DNA from: Acidimicrobiales bacterium
Lineage (GTDB): Bacteria; Actinomycetota; Acidimicrobiia; Acidimicrobiales; Poriferisodalaceae
Length of the DNA: 17,426 bases
Direction: 5' to 3'
Assembly: GCA_020439485.1 (NCBI GenBank)
Contig: JAGQSP010000267.1
Span: forward strand, 1-17,426
Under the pieces are notes generated by a model. The model was not told the origin of the DNA and searched no databases. It saw nothing but the letters and a program-made list of their open reading frames with translations. How positions within the stretch are numbered: position 1 is the stretch's first letter; each line of letters begins with the position of its first letter. Below are positions 6,883 to 13,470 of the stretch, piece after piece. A program made the translations under genes and the position numbers.

Positions 6883-7889
6883 CCTTCGCCGACGGCGACA
6901 ACGAACTCGGCGCCACCGCAGGTGGGTCGGCTCAAGGTGGTTCTTCGGCTCGCGACGCCATCGCCGCGGTCAGAGACGAGATTTCGAAGGTGATCGTCGG
7001 TCAGCAGGGCGTGGTCACAGGCATACTCACGGCAATCCTGGTCGACGGCCACGTACTGCTCGAGGGTGTGCCTGGTGTCGCCAAGACCCTCATGGTCTCC
7101 ACTCTGGCGCGGGCGCTCGATCTCGAGACCCGCAGGGTTCAGTTCACGCCCGACCTGATGCCAAGCGATCTAACGGGTCAGTTGGTTCTGGACCCGGGTC
7201 GTGCCGAGTTCGTGTTCAGACACGGGCCGGTGTTCACCAACCTGCTTCTGGCAGACGAACTCAATCGCACCCCGCCCAAGACTCAGGCGGCGCTGCTGGA
7301 ATCGATGCAGGAACGACAGGTGTCGGTGGGCGGAGCGACGCGTCCGCTGCCGAATCCCTTCGTGGTCATCGCAACCCAGAACCCCATCGAGTACGAGGGC
7401 ACCTACCCGCTGCCCGAGGCCCAACTCGACCGCTTCTTGTTCCTGCTGCTGGTCGAATACCCCAGCGCCGAAGACGAGGTCGACATCATGCGTCGTCACC
7501 ACAACGGTCTCGACCCGCGCGACCCGTCGGCGGCCGGTGTGACTCGCGTGGCGGGTCCTGCCGACCTGGCGGCGGCACGACAAGAGATCGACCGTATAGG
7601 CGTGGACGACAAGGTTCTGGAGTACATCGTGGCGTTGTCGCGGGCCACCCGCAGTGACGGCGCCGTCGAGCTGGGCGTTTCGCCTCGCGGTGCCACCATG
7701 TTGTTGCACGCGGCCAAGGCCTGGTCGTGGATGAGCGGCCGCTCGTTCGTGACCCCAGACGAGGTGCAGGCGATGGCCAGGCCGGCGCTTCGTCACCGCA
7801 TCAGGCTGCGCGCCGATGTGGTTCTGGACGGCACCCGCCCCGACGAGGTCATTGCCGACATCCTCGCGACGGTGCCGGTTCCCCGATGA
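6879..7889 (+). CDS. MoxR-family AAA+ ATPase
   Basis: A 336-residue AAA+ ATPase of the MoxR/RavA class, thought to work as a chaperone that assembles or activates partner proteins, often with von Willebrand factor A domains. Walker A is GVPGVAKT (63–70), Walker B is LLLADE (122–127), sensor 1 lies in IATQNP (164–169), the LDRF segment (183–186) includes the likely arginine finger R185, and sensor 2 is in VSPRGA (268–272). The first 30 residues are low-complexity, rich in Gly, Ala and Ser. The ATG overlaps the preceding stop by 4 nt, with AGAGGA and GGAG 6–12 bases upstream. The gene also overlaps the DUF58 gene by 4 nt. It is the energy-using component of the module, and the DUF58 protein is its expected partner. 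Confidence 0.95.
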   Translation: MTFADGDNELGATAGGSAQGGSSARDAIAAVRDEISKVIVGQQGVVTGILTAILVDGHVLLEGVPGVAKTLMVSTLARALDLETRRVQFTPDLMPSDLTGQLVLDPGRAEFVFRHGPVFTNLLLADELNRTPPKTQAALLESMQERQVSVGGATRPLPNPFVVIATQNPIEYEGTYPLPEAQLDRFLFLLLVEYPSAEDEVDIMRRHHNGLDPRDPSAAGVTRVAGPADLAAARQEIDRIGVDDKVLEYIVALSRATRSDGAVELGVSPRGATMLLHAAKAWSWMSGRSFVTPDEVQAMARPALRHRIRLRADVVLDGTRPDEVIADILATVPVPR

Positions 7890-9199
7890 TCGCATTGGGG
7901 CCCCGCGCCTGGATGGCTGCCGCGGCCTCTACCCCTGTGGCGCTTCTGGTTGCGTGGGCTTCGGGAAGCTGGGTGCTCGGCACCGCCTCGGCCGTCGTGG
8001 CCACGCTGGCGACGGTGGTTTTCGATGCATCGCTCTGTGCAGCGCCACAAACGATCGAGATCGAACGGGGCCTACCCCACTCGATAGTGGTTGGTTCCAC
8101 CGGCGAGGTGGGCTGGGCGATACGTAACCGGGGTGTCAGAAAGGCCCAGCTTGCTGTCAGCGATTCGTTGTATCCGTCGCTGGGTGCCGAACGTCGTTTC
8201 GCGGTAGAGGTCGACGCCGGTGGGCAGGCGCTGGTGACGACCCAGATGAAGCCGACCAGGCGGGGCCGCTTCGAGCTCGAACAGCTGGTCGTGCGAAGCG
8301 TCGGACCACTGGGCGTGGGTGCCAGGCAACAGACCCGACAGATGCCCGAGCTGATTCGTGTGGTGCCCGCGTTTCACAGCAAACGCGAGGTCGAGCTCAG
8401 GATGCAACGCGCCCGTCTGCTCGACATCGGGTCGCGATCGGTCAGGGCGTTCGGCGGCGGAACCGAGTTCGATCAGCTCCGCGACTACACACCCGACGAC
8501 CAGTTCCGCAACATCGACTGGGCCGCGACCGCTCGGAGCGGCCGAACGATCGTCAGGCAGTACCGCGCCGAGCAGCACGAGACCGTGCTGCTGGTTCTCG
8601 ACAACGGGCGCCTGATGGCAGCGCGTGCAGGTGGTGTCACGCGTCTGGAACACGCCATGGACGCCGTGATGGCGCTGGCGTCCGTCACCAGTCGCATCGG
8701 TGACCTTTCGGGGCTGGTGACATTCGACTCGGAAGTTCGCGACGTGGTGGCACCGGCCCGGGGCACCCGTCACCTCAATCGTCTGACAGAGCACATGTTC
8801 GACCTCCAGCCCGTGCTGGGCGAGTCGGACTATGCGGCGCTGGCGGCCCAGGTGCTGGCTCGGTTTCGGCGTCGCACGACGGTGGTCTTGCTGACCGACC
8901 TGGCCCCGGCCGTGGTCGACTCTTCGCTGGCAGGCGCGGTGAAGGCGTTGGCCCTGCGCCACGACGTGGTGGTGGGCGCGGTGGTGGCATCGGAGGTCAT
9001 GCGCTGGGTCGACACGGTTCCTTCCGAGGTCGGCGAGGCACACCTGGTGGCGGCCGCCGCGGCCGCGATGCAAGAGCGCAAGCGTGCTGAGACAGCGCTG
9101 CGTGCGGCCGGAGCCCGAGTTCTCGACGCCGAGGCCGGCAGGCTGGGGCCTGAACTGGTCGATCTGTACCTCACCCGAAAGGCGCTTGGCCGGCCGTGA
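7886..9199 (+). CDS. DUF58-domain protein with vWA-like fold, MoxR partner
   Basis: A 437-residue protein. Two hydrophobic segments (about 8–26 and 28–50) anchor it. A β-rich stretch (55–160) follows, then the DUF58 core GGTEFDQLRDYTPDD (191–205), RNIDWAATAR (208–217) and IVRQYRAEQHE (222–232). After this comes a vWA-like domain whose first strand ends in LVLDNGRLM (237–244). The classical MIDAS DxSxS is reduced to DNGR, as is common in this subfamily. The second metal-loop region is VVLLTDLAPAVV (333–344). The ATG overlaps the moxR stop by 4 nt. The gene ends 12 bp from the convergent SpoIIM-family gene. The role is inferred from family context: a membrane-bound client or adaptor of MoxR, perhaps in envelope protein maturation. 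Confidence 0.92.
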   Translation: MIALGPRAWMAAAASTPVALLVAWASGSWVLGTASAVVATLATVVFDASLCAAPQTIEIERGLPHSIVVGSTGEVGWAIRNRGVRKAQLAVSDSLYPSLGAERRFAVEVDAGGQALVTTQMKPTRRGRFELEQLVVRSVGPLGVGARQQTRQMPELIRVVPAFHSKREVELRMQRARLLDIGSRSVRAFGGGTEFDQLRDYTPDDQFRNIDWAATARSGRTIVRQYRAEQHETVLLVLDNGRLMAARAGGVTRLEHAMDAVMALASVTSRIGDLSGLVTFDSEVRDVVAPARGTRHLNRLTEHMFDLQPVLGESDYAALAAQVLARFRRRTTVVLLTDLAPAVVDSSLAGAVKALALRHDVVVGAVVASEVMRWVDTVPSEVGEAHLVAAAAAAMQERKRAETALRAAGARVLDAEAGRLGPELVDLYLTRKALGRP

Positions 9200-9211
9200 T
9201 GGTGGAGCGAT

Positions 9212-10213
9212 TCAAACCGTGGGTGAGGCAAGCACGTCGTTGAACCGGCCGGTGGCACCGCGTGCTGCGCCCGCCCTGCCGGCCGGGATCGTCCACAGCC
9301 AGAACGCGACGAATGCCAGGACACCTATCAGCACGCGAACCAGGGTCGACAACGGCGACGGAGTGACGAAACCCTCGATCAGCGCCGCTAGGCCGAACAC
9401 GGGTATCAAACCCAGCACCACCACGGCCGTACGTTGGCCCTCGGTGGCGAGGGCCTGCGACCTCGACCGGTCACCGGGGGCGATGATGCTCCAGCCCAGG
9501 CCCAGCCCGGCACCGCCCGCAACGACGATGGCGGTCAGCTCCAGGAGTCCGTGGGGCAAGATGAGACCCCAGAACAGGGTGCCGCTGCCCGAGGCGTGCA
9601 TCAAACCGGCGGCCAGCCCCAGGTTGGCCCCGTTGTACGCCAGAATCCACAGGGTGCCGATGCCCAGCGTCAAGCCCAAGGCGAATGCGAAGAACGCCAC
9701 CTGGACGTTGTTGAAGAAGACTTCGGTCGAGAACTGGCCCGCGGGGTCCGACGAGTAATAGTCCTCGAACTCTTCTTCGACGTAGGCCTCTCGAACATAT
9801 GCCGGGGCCGAAGCCTGCAGGGCGGCGTCGCTGTTGGCCAGCCACAGCCCAAACGCCAGTGCAGGGCCAAACGTGATGAACAGAGCCAGCAATATCCGGT
9901 GTCGGTGAGCCCATATCGCCGATGGGAAGGTCACGGCGAAGAACTGTCTGAAGCCGCGAATCGCCGACGACCTCGAGCCGTAGATGGCGCCGTTTGCCAT
10001 GCCCACCAGTTCGGTGAGCGACCCGATCAGCAGGGGGTCGGGCAGGTGTGTTCGCAGCTCGGACAGGTCTGCCGACGTCAGGTGGTACAGCTGCACCAGT
10101 TCGTCGATCTCGTTGGGCTGCAGCCGCGAGTTGCGCGAGGCAGCCCGCGACGCCAGAACCTCGAGGCGGTCCCAGCGCGGCTTTCTCAGTTCGACGAACT
10201 TCCCGATGTCCAC
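9212..10213 (-). CDS. SpoIIM-family (stage II sporulation protein M-like) membrane protein
   Basis: A 333-residue membrane protein. A soluble N-terminal region (1–100) is rich in charged helices, with WDRLEVLASRA and ELVQLYHLTSADL. Hydrophobic segments lie at about 106–126, 170–192, 196–206, 213–240, 264–284 and 291–310. SpoIIM-type features are NNVQVAFFAFALGLTLGIG (168–186), YNGANLGL (193–200) and HGLLELTAIVVAGGAGL (221–237). The family includes SpoIIM of Bacillus, but members in non-sporulating actinobacteria sit beside moxR and DUF58 genes, as here. The GTG at 10213 is preferred because a TAACGT -10 box ends 8 bases upstream. An in-frame GTG 6 bases further up would fall too close to that box. 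It is convergent with the DUF58 gene and divergent from the RDD gene. This does not imply that the organism forms spores. Confidence 0.9.
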   Translation of the reverse strand: MDIGKFVELRKPRWDRLEVLASRAASRNSRLQPNEIDELVQLYHLTSADLSELRTHLPDPLLIGSLTELVGMANGAIYGSRSSAIRGFRQFFAVTFPSAIWAHRHRILLALFITFGPALAFGLWLANSDAALQASAPAYVREAYVEEEFEDYYSSDPAGQFSTEVFFNNVQVAFFAFALGLTLGIGTLWILAYNGANLGLAAGLMHASGSGTLFWGLILPHGLLELTAIVVAGGAGLGLGWSIIAPGDRSRSQALATEGQRTAVVVLGLIPVFGLAALIEGFVTPSPLSTLVRVLIGVLAFVAFWLWTIPAGRAGAARGATGRFNDVLASPTV

Positions 10214-10221
10214 CGCCACCA

Positions 10222-10227
10222 ACGTTA
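10222..10227 (-). promoter_or_regulatory. -10 element for the SpoIIM-family gene
   Basis: On the minus strand TAACGT is followed by 8 bases and then GTG at 10213, consistent with a leaderless or 1–2-base leader transcript. The same hexamer with the same spacing precedes the minus-strand gene starting at 14362. Confidence 0.6.
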
Positions 10228-10280
10228 CGGCACTGCTGTTGATCAGCGGGCCCCTTCGGCACACCCGACTGAAGCTTCTG

Positions 10281-10286
10281 TAGCTT
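10281..10286 (+). promoter_or_regulatory. -10 element for the RDD-family gene
   Basis: TAGCTT is followed by 7 bases and then the ATG at 10294, pointing to a leaderless transcript and choosing the ATG over the in-frame TTG (10285) and GTG (10288) just upstream. Together with the minus-strand box at 10222–10227 it makes the 80-bp gap a divergent promoter region. A GAAGCTTC palindrome (10271–10278) lies just upstream. Confidence 0.55.
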
Positions 10287-10293
10287 GGTGTCC

Positions 10294-11238
10294 ATGCCGA
10301 GCCCCGCACGCGGAGCCACGACAGCCAGTGGGCGAACCGATACAGCCACCATTGCCAGCCCGTTCGTCGGCTCGACTGCGGGATCGATGTGCGTCGTCAC
10401 CCCCGAGGGTGTTCTGCTCGAATTTCGTCCCTCGGGCATAGCGACGCGGGCCATGGGCCGCCTGATCGACCTGTTGATCATGGGCGTCGGGTTCTGGCTG
10501 ACTTCGTTGGTGCTCGTGCTGATTGCGGGTTCGGTCGAAAACTGGGTGGTAATCGCGACATTCGTGGCGCTGTCGTTTCTGATGCTGTTCGGGTATCCGG
10601 TTGCACTCGAGGTTTTTGGAGGTGGGCGCACCCTGGGGCACCGGGCCACCGGCACCAGGGTGATCCGTATCGACGGCGGGCCGGTGCGGTTTCGCAACTC
10701 GGCTATCCGCTCGATCATGTTCCTGATCGACGGACCCGTCACCTTGGGTTTCGGTGGCGTGGTGTCGATCATCGCTTCGTCGCGCGGTCAACGGTTGGGC
10801 GATCAGGCGGCAGGAACAATGGTCGTGAAGCTCGCCAACAAGGAGGCGGCCGACTTCAGCACCGCCCAGGTTCCTGCCGGCTGTGAGAAGCTCGCCGAGC
10901 GCCTCGACATCGGCCGCGTATCGCGCTCGGATGTTCTGCTTGCCGTCGAGCTGTTGCGCCGCGGGTCGAAGATGAGGTTCGGCGCCCAGACCGACTTGGG
11001 CGAACGGGTCGCCGCCCACCTAGACCACAAGTTGGGTTCGGTCCGAACCCCCGGATTGCCCGTCGATCAGTTCCTGACAACTGTTGTCGCCGTTTGGGCG
11101 CGCTCGGGTGGACGCCGTCTGGACACCTACCGACTCGACGGTGGCGCCGGGGTAGGCGAGGCGCAGCCCGACCACCGGCGCCGCCATGCCGCAAGAGCTG
11201 CCCCCCTTGTGGCCGGCGGCTTCACGGCACCGGGCTGA
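10294..11238 (+). CDS. RDD-family membrane protein
   Basis: A 314-residue protein. After a polar N-terminal stretch of about 30 residues the conserved start is VVTPEGVLLEFRPSG. The RDD domain follows: GIATRAMGRLIDLLIMG with its Arg and Asp inside the first membrane helix, a second helix near 85–105, GGGRTLGHRATGTRVIRIDGGP, and a third hydrophobic segment IRSIMFLIDGPVTLGFGGVVSII. About 130 polar residues form a C-terminal tail with a helical, probably cytoplasmic region (SRSDVLLAVELLRRG). RDD proteins are integral membrane proteins of poorly known function, some implicated in transport. Position beside a SpoIIM-family gene and the MoxR operon matches the mycobacterial arrangement I recall. The last 35 or so residues are Arg-, Gly- and Ala-rich and look unconstrained. 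The ATG at 10294 is chosen from the promoter geometry, and a start nearer the conserved core is possible. Confidence 0.85.
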   Translation: MPSPARGATTASGRTDTATIASPFVGSTAGSMCVVTPEGVLLEFRPSGIATRAMGRLIDLLIMGVGFWLTSLVLVLIAGSVENWVVIATFVALSFLMLFGYPVALEVFGGGRTLGHRATGTRVIRIDGGPVRFRNSAIRSIMFLIDGPVTLGFGGVVSIIASSRGQRLGDQAAGTMVVKLANKEAADFSTAQVPAGCEKLAERLDIGRVSRSDVLLAVELLRRGSKMRFGAQTDLGERVAAHLDHKLGSVRTPGLPVDQFLTTVVAVWARSGGRRLDTYRLDGGAGVGEAQPDHRRRHAARAAPLVAGGFTAPG

Positions 11239-11270
11239 TGAGCCCCGAACGACTCGCCCGTCTAGACCAA

Positions 11271-11276
11271 TAACCT
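11271..11276 (+). promoter_or_regulatory. -10 element for the cysteine desulfurase–mnmA operon
   Basis: TAACCT is followed by 6 bases and then GTG at 11283. This fits a leaderless transcript and supports the GTG as start. The whole gap after the RDD gene is 44 bp and shows no convincing terminator. Confidence 0.6.
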
Positions 11277-11282
11277 GGCCTT

Positions 11283-12419
11283 GTGACCGAGCCGCTCACC
11301 GCCTACCTCGACTGTGCGGCGTCCACTCCTCTGCGCAGCGAGGCCTGGGACGCCATGGCGCCGATCCTTCGCGACGGCTTCGGCAACCCGTCGGGTCAAC
11401 ACGCAGTCGCGCGCTCTGCACGCAAGGCGTTGGAAGAGGCGCGCGACCAGGTCGCGTCGGTGGTTGGGGCCAGCCCTCACGATGTGGTGTTCACCAGCGG
11501 CGGAACCGAATCTGACAACCTGGCCATCAAGGGCTTGACCGACGCCGAAAGGCCCGTGGCGGTGTGCGGGGCGACCGAACACCACGCCATCCTCGATCCG
11601 GTCGTCGCAGGTCACGGCCGCGTGGCCGGCGTCGACGGACAGGGTCGGGTCGACCTCGATCGGCTCGCGTCGGCTCTGGGGCACGATGTGGGCGTGGTGT
11701 CGGTGATGGCGGTCAACAACGAGACGGGGGTGGTCGCCGACCTGGCAGCCGTGGCCGAGGTGGTCAGGGATCTTGCCCCCCATGCGGTGCTGCACACCGA
11801 TGCGGTGCAGGCGGCCAACTGGCTCGACTTGGCAGATGTGTTCAGGCACGTCGACGCCATGAGTCTTGCCGGGCACAAGTTCGGCGGACCCAAGGGGACC
11901 GGCGCGCTTGTGCTGTCCGAGCGGGCGCGTCCGCGGCCGATGCTGATCGGAGGCGGCCAAGAGCACGAGCGGCGCTCTGGCACCCAGAACGTGGCAGGCG
12001 CGGTCGGATTCGCCGCTGCACTGGACGTAACGGCGCGCCAGCGCTCGCTGCAGTGCGCTCGCATCGGCGCCCTGTCCGATCGAATACTCAACGAGGTCTC
12101 GAACATCGAGAGTGTGCAGGTCACGGTCGAGCCATCGCTTCGGGTTCCGGGCATCTGCCACCTGACCACCGAGGTCAGCAGTGAAGACCTCTTGCTGTTG
12201 CTGGACCGCGAAGGTGTGATGGCTTCGGCGGCCTCTTCGTGTGCCAGCGGTGCACTCGAGCCGTCCCACGTGTTGGTCGCCATGGGCCGCTCTGAAAGGC
12301 AGGCGGCCGGAGCCCTGCGCATATCCATGGCTCATAGCACCGTCGACGCCGAGGTCGATCGCCTGCTGCAGGTGCTTCCCGGCCTGGTTTCACGGTTGTC
12401 GGGCGGTCGGTCGCGATGA
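11283..12419 (+). CDS. Cysteine desulfurase (NifS/IscS-like)
   Basis: A 378-residue PLP enzyme that removes sulfur from L-cysteine as a protein persulfide, here probably supplying MnmA and perhaps Fe-S assembly. Visible landmarks are YLDCAASTPL at the N-terminus, GNPSGQH (34–40), TSGGTESDN (71–79), H100 expected to stack on PLP, NNETG (145–149), HTDAVQ (171–176), and SLAGHKFGGPKG with the Schiff-base lysine K199. The catalytic loop SAASSCASG carries the persulfide-forming C320, followed by R346-type LRISMA. The SSCASG loop arrangement is that of the IscS/NifS group rather than SufS. Length is slightly below the usual 390–400. The stop overlaps the mnmA ATG by 4 nt, a strong sign of a joint role in tRNA thiolation. 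The GTG start is supported by a -10 box 6 bases upstream. Confidence 0.95.
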   Translation: MTEPLTAYLDCAASTPLRSEAWDAMAPILRDGFGNPSGQHAVARSARKALEEARDQVASVVGASPHDVVFTSGGTESDNLAIKGLTDAERPVAVCGATEHHAILDPVVAGHGRVAGVDGQGRVDLDRLASALGHDVGVVSVMAVNNETGVVADLAAVAEVVRDLAPHAVLHTDAVQAANWLDLADVFRHVDAMSLAGHKFGGPKGTGALVLSERARPRPMLIGGGQEHERRSGTQNVAGAVGFAAALDVTARQRSLQCARIGALSDRILNEVSNIESVQVTVEPSLRVPGICHLTTEVSSEDLLLLLDREGVMASAASSCASGALEPSHVLVAMGRSERQAAGALRISMAHSTVDAEVDRLLQVLPGLVSRLSGGRSR

Positions 12420-13444
12420 GGGTGTTGGTAGCGATGTCGGGCGGAGTCGATTCGTCGGTGGCCGCGGCCTTGATGGTCGAGCGCGGTCACGATGTCGAGG
12501 GTGTGACGCTGCGCCTGTGGGGCGGCGACTCCGACTCGGGGTGCTGCTCGGTTTCCGACGTCGACGACGCCAGACGCGTCGCCCAACAACTCGGGATAGT
12601 GCACCACGTGTTCAACTACGCGGATCGGTTCACCGATGCCGTTGTGCAGCCCTACGTCGACGCCCACGCTCAGGGTCTTACGCCGAACCCGTGCATAGCG
12701 TGCAACCGGCACATCAAGTTCGACCTCTTGGTCGATCGGGCCGACCTGCTCGGATTCGATGTCTTGGTGACCGGACACCATGTACGCAAGGTCGAGGTCG
12801 ACGGCCGCCCGCGGTTGGCCAGATCGGCCGACCAAGCCAAAGACCAGTCGTACGTGCTGCACATGATCGACGAGGACGTGCTGGCGCGCTGCGAGTTCCC
12901 GCTGGGCGAGATGACAAAGGCCGACGTGCGAGCCCGCGCCGCGGAGCTGGGGCTGCGAACCGCAGACAAACCCGAGAGCCAAGACGTGTGTTTCATCACC
13001 TCGGTCGAGGGCAGGGCCCGGTTCCTGGGCAGCCGTATTCCCCTGCACGAGGCCGAGCTCGTCGACACCGATGGCAACACGGTCGGGCGCACCCAGGCCG
13101 TCGAGCTGATAACCATCGGTCAAAGGCGCGGTCTCGACCTTGGTGGCTCGACCGTCAGGCGCTACGCAGTCGACGTCGACGTCGCCGGTCGCCGGGTAGT
13201 GGTCGGAACAGCCGACGAGCTCGACACGTCCAACGTTGCGTTGACCGACCATCGATGGGTTAGCGGCCCGGTCGCCGGTGGGGTGCTGGCCCAGGTCTCG
13301 GCCCACGGCCGGCCTGCTGCGGCCACGCTGACGCCCCAAGGTGATCTGGTGTGGGACGAACCGCAACGCAAGGTCGCGCCGGGGCAGTCGGTGGTGTTCT
13401 ATCGCGACGACGTGGTGCTGGGCGGTGCTCAGGCCGCGCCGTGA
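12416..13444 (+). CDS. mnmA: tRNA-specific 2-thiouridylase MnmA
   Basis: A 342-residue enzyme that adenylates and then thiolates U34 in the wobble position of Lys, Glu and Gln tRNAs, using sulfur from a cysteine desulfurase. The N-terminal PP-loop is SGGVDSS (8–14). NPCIACNRHIKFD contains C93 and C96. The latter aligns with the E. coli nucleophile Cys102. SQDVCFI holds C192, which aligns with the persulfide Cys199. GHHVRK and GQRRGLDLGG (235–244) are also typical. The C-terminal β-barrel runs from about 280 to 342. The length is a little short of E. coli MnmA (about 370). The ATG overlaps the desulfurase stop by 4 nt, so translation is probably coupled. It is followed by a hairpin at 13453–13470 and the convergent membrane gene. 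Confidence 0.95.
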   Translation: MRVLVAMSGGVDSSVAAALMVERGHDVEGVTLRLWGGDSDSGCCSVSDVDDARRVAQQLGIVHHVFNYADRFTDAVVQPYVDAHAQGLTPNPCIACNRHIKFDLLVDRADLLGFDVLVTGHHVRKVEVDGRPRLARSADQAKDQSYVLHMIDEDVLARCEFPLGEMTKADVRARAAELGLRTADKPESQDVCFITSVEGRARFLGSRIPLHEAELVDTDGNTVGRTQAVELITIGQRRGLDLGGSTVRRYAVDVDVAGRRVVVGTADELDTSNVALTDHRWVSGPVAGGVLAQVSAHGRPAAATLTPQGDLVWDEPQRKVAPGQSVVFYRDDVVLGGAQAAP

Positions 13445-13452
13445 CGCCAAGC

Positions 13453-13470
13453 GCCGGGCTCACGCCCGGC
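13453..13470. terminator. Hairpin terminator candidate between mnmA and the convergent membrane gene
   Basis: GCCGGGC (13453–13459), a TCAC loop and GCCCGGC (13464–13470) form a perfect all-G/C 7-bp stem. The loop contains the stop codon of the minus-strand gene, and the stem begins 9 bp after the mnmA stop. There is no T-run on either side, so it would have to act without one. It is placed to end both convergent transcripts. Confidence 0.6.

Noticed and set aside
9188..9195. GGCCGGCC palindrome at the end of the DUF58 gene as a terminator
   Set aside because: It has no loop, lies inside coding sequence and has no T-run, so it cannot be supported as a terminator.
9212..10213. Reading the SpoIIM-family gene as proof of sporulation
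   Set aside because: The family is widespread in non-spore-forming actinobacteria beside moxR and DUF58 genes, and no other sporulation gene is present in the window.
9434..10441. Plus-strand open frame antisense to the SpoIIM-family gene
   Set aside because: The SpoIIM-type motifs and hydrophobic pattern are on the minus strand. The plus frame is Gln-, Arg- and Gly-rich without domains, and it runs through the divergent promoter region.
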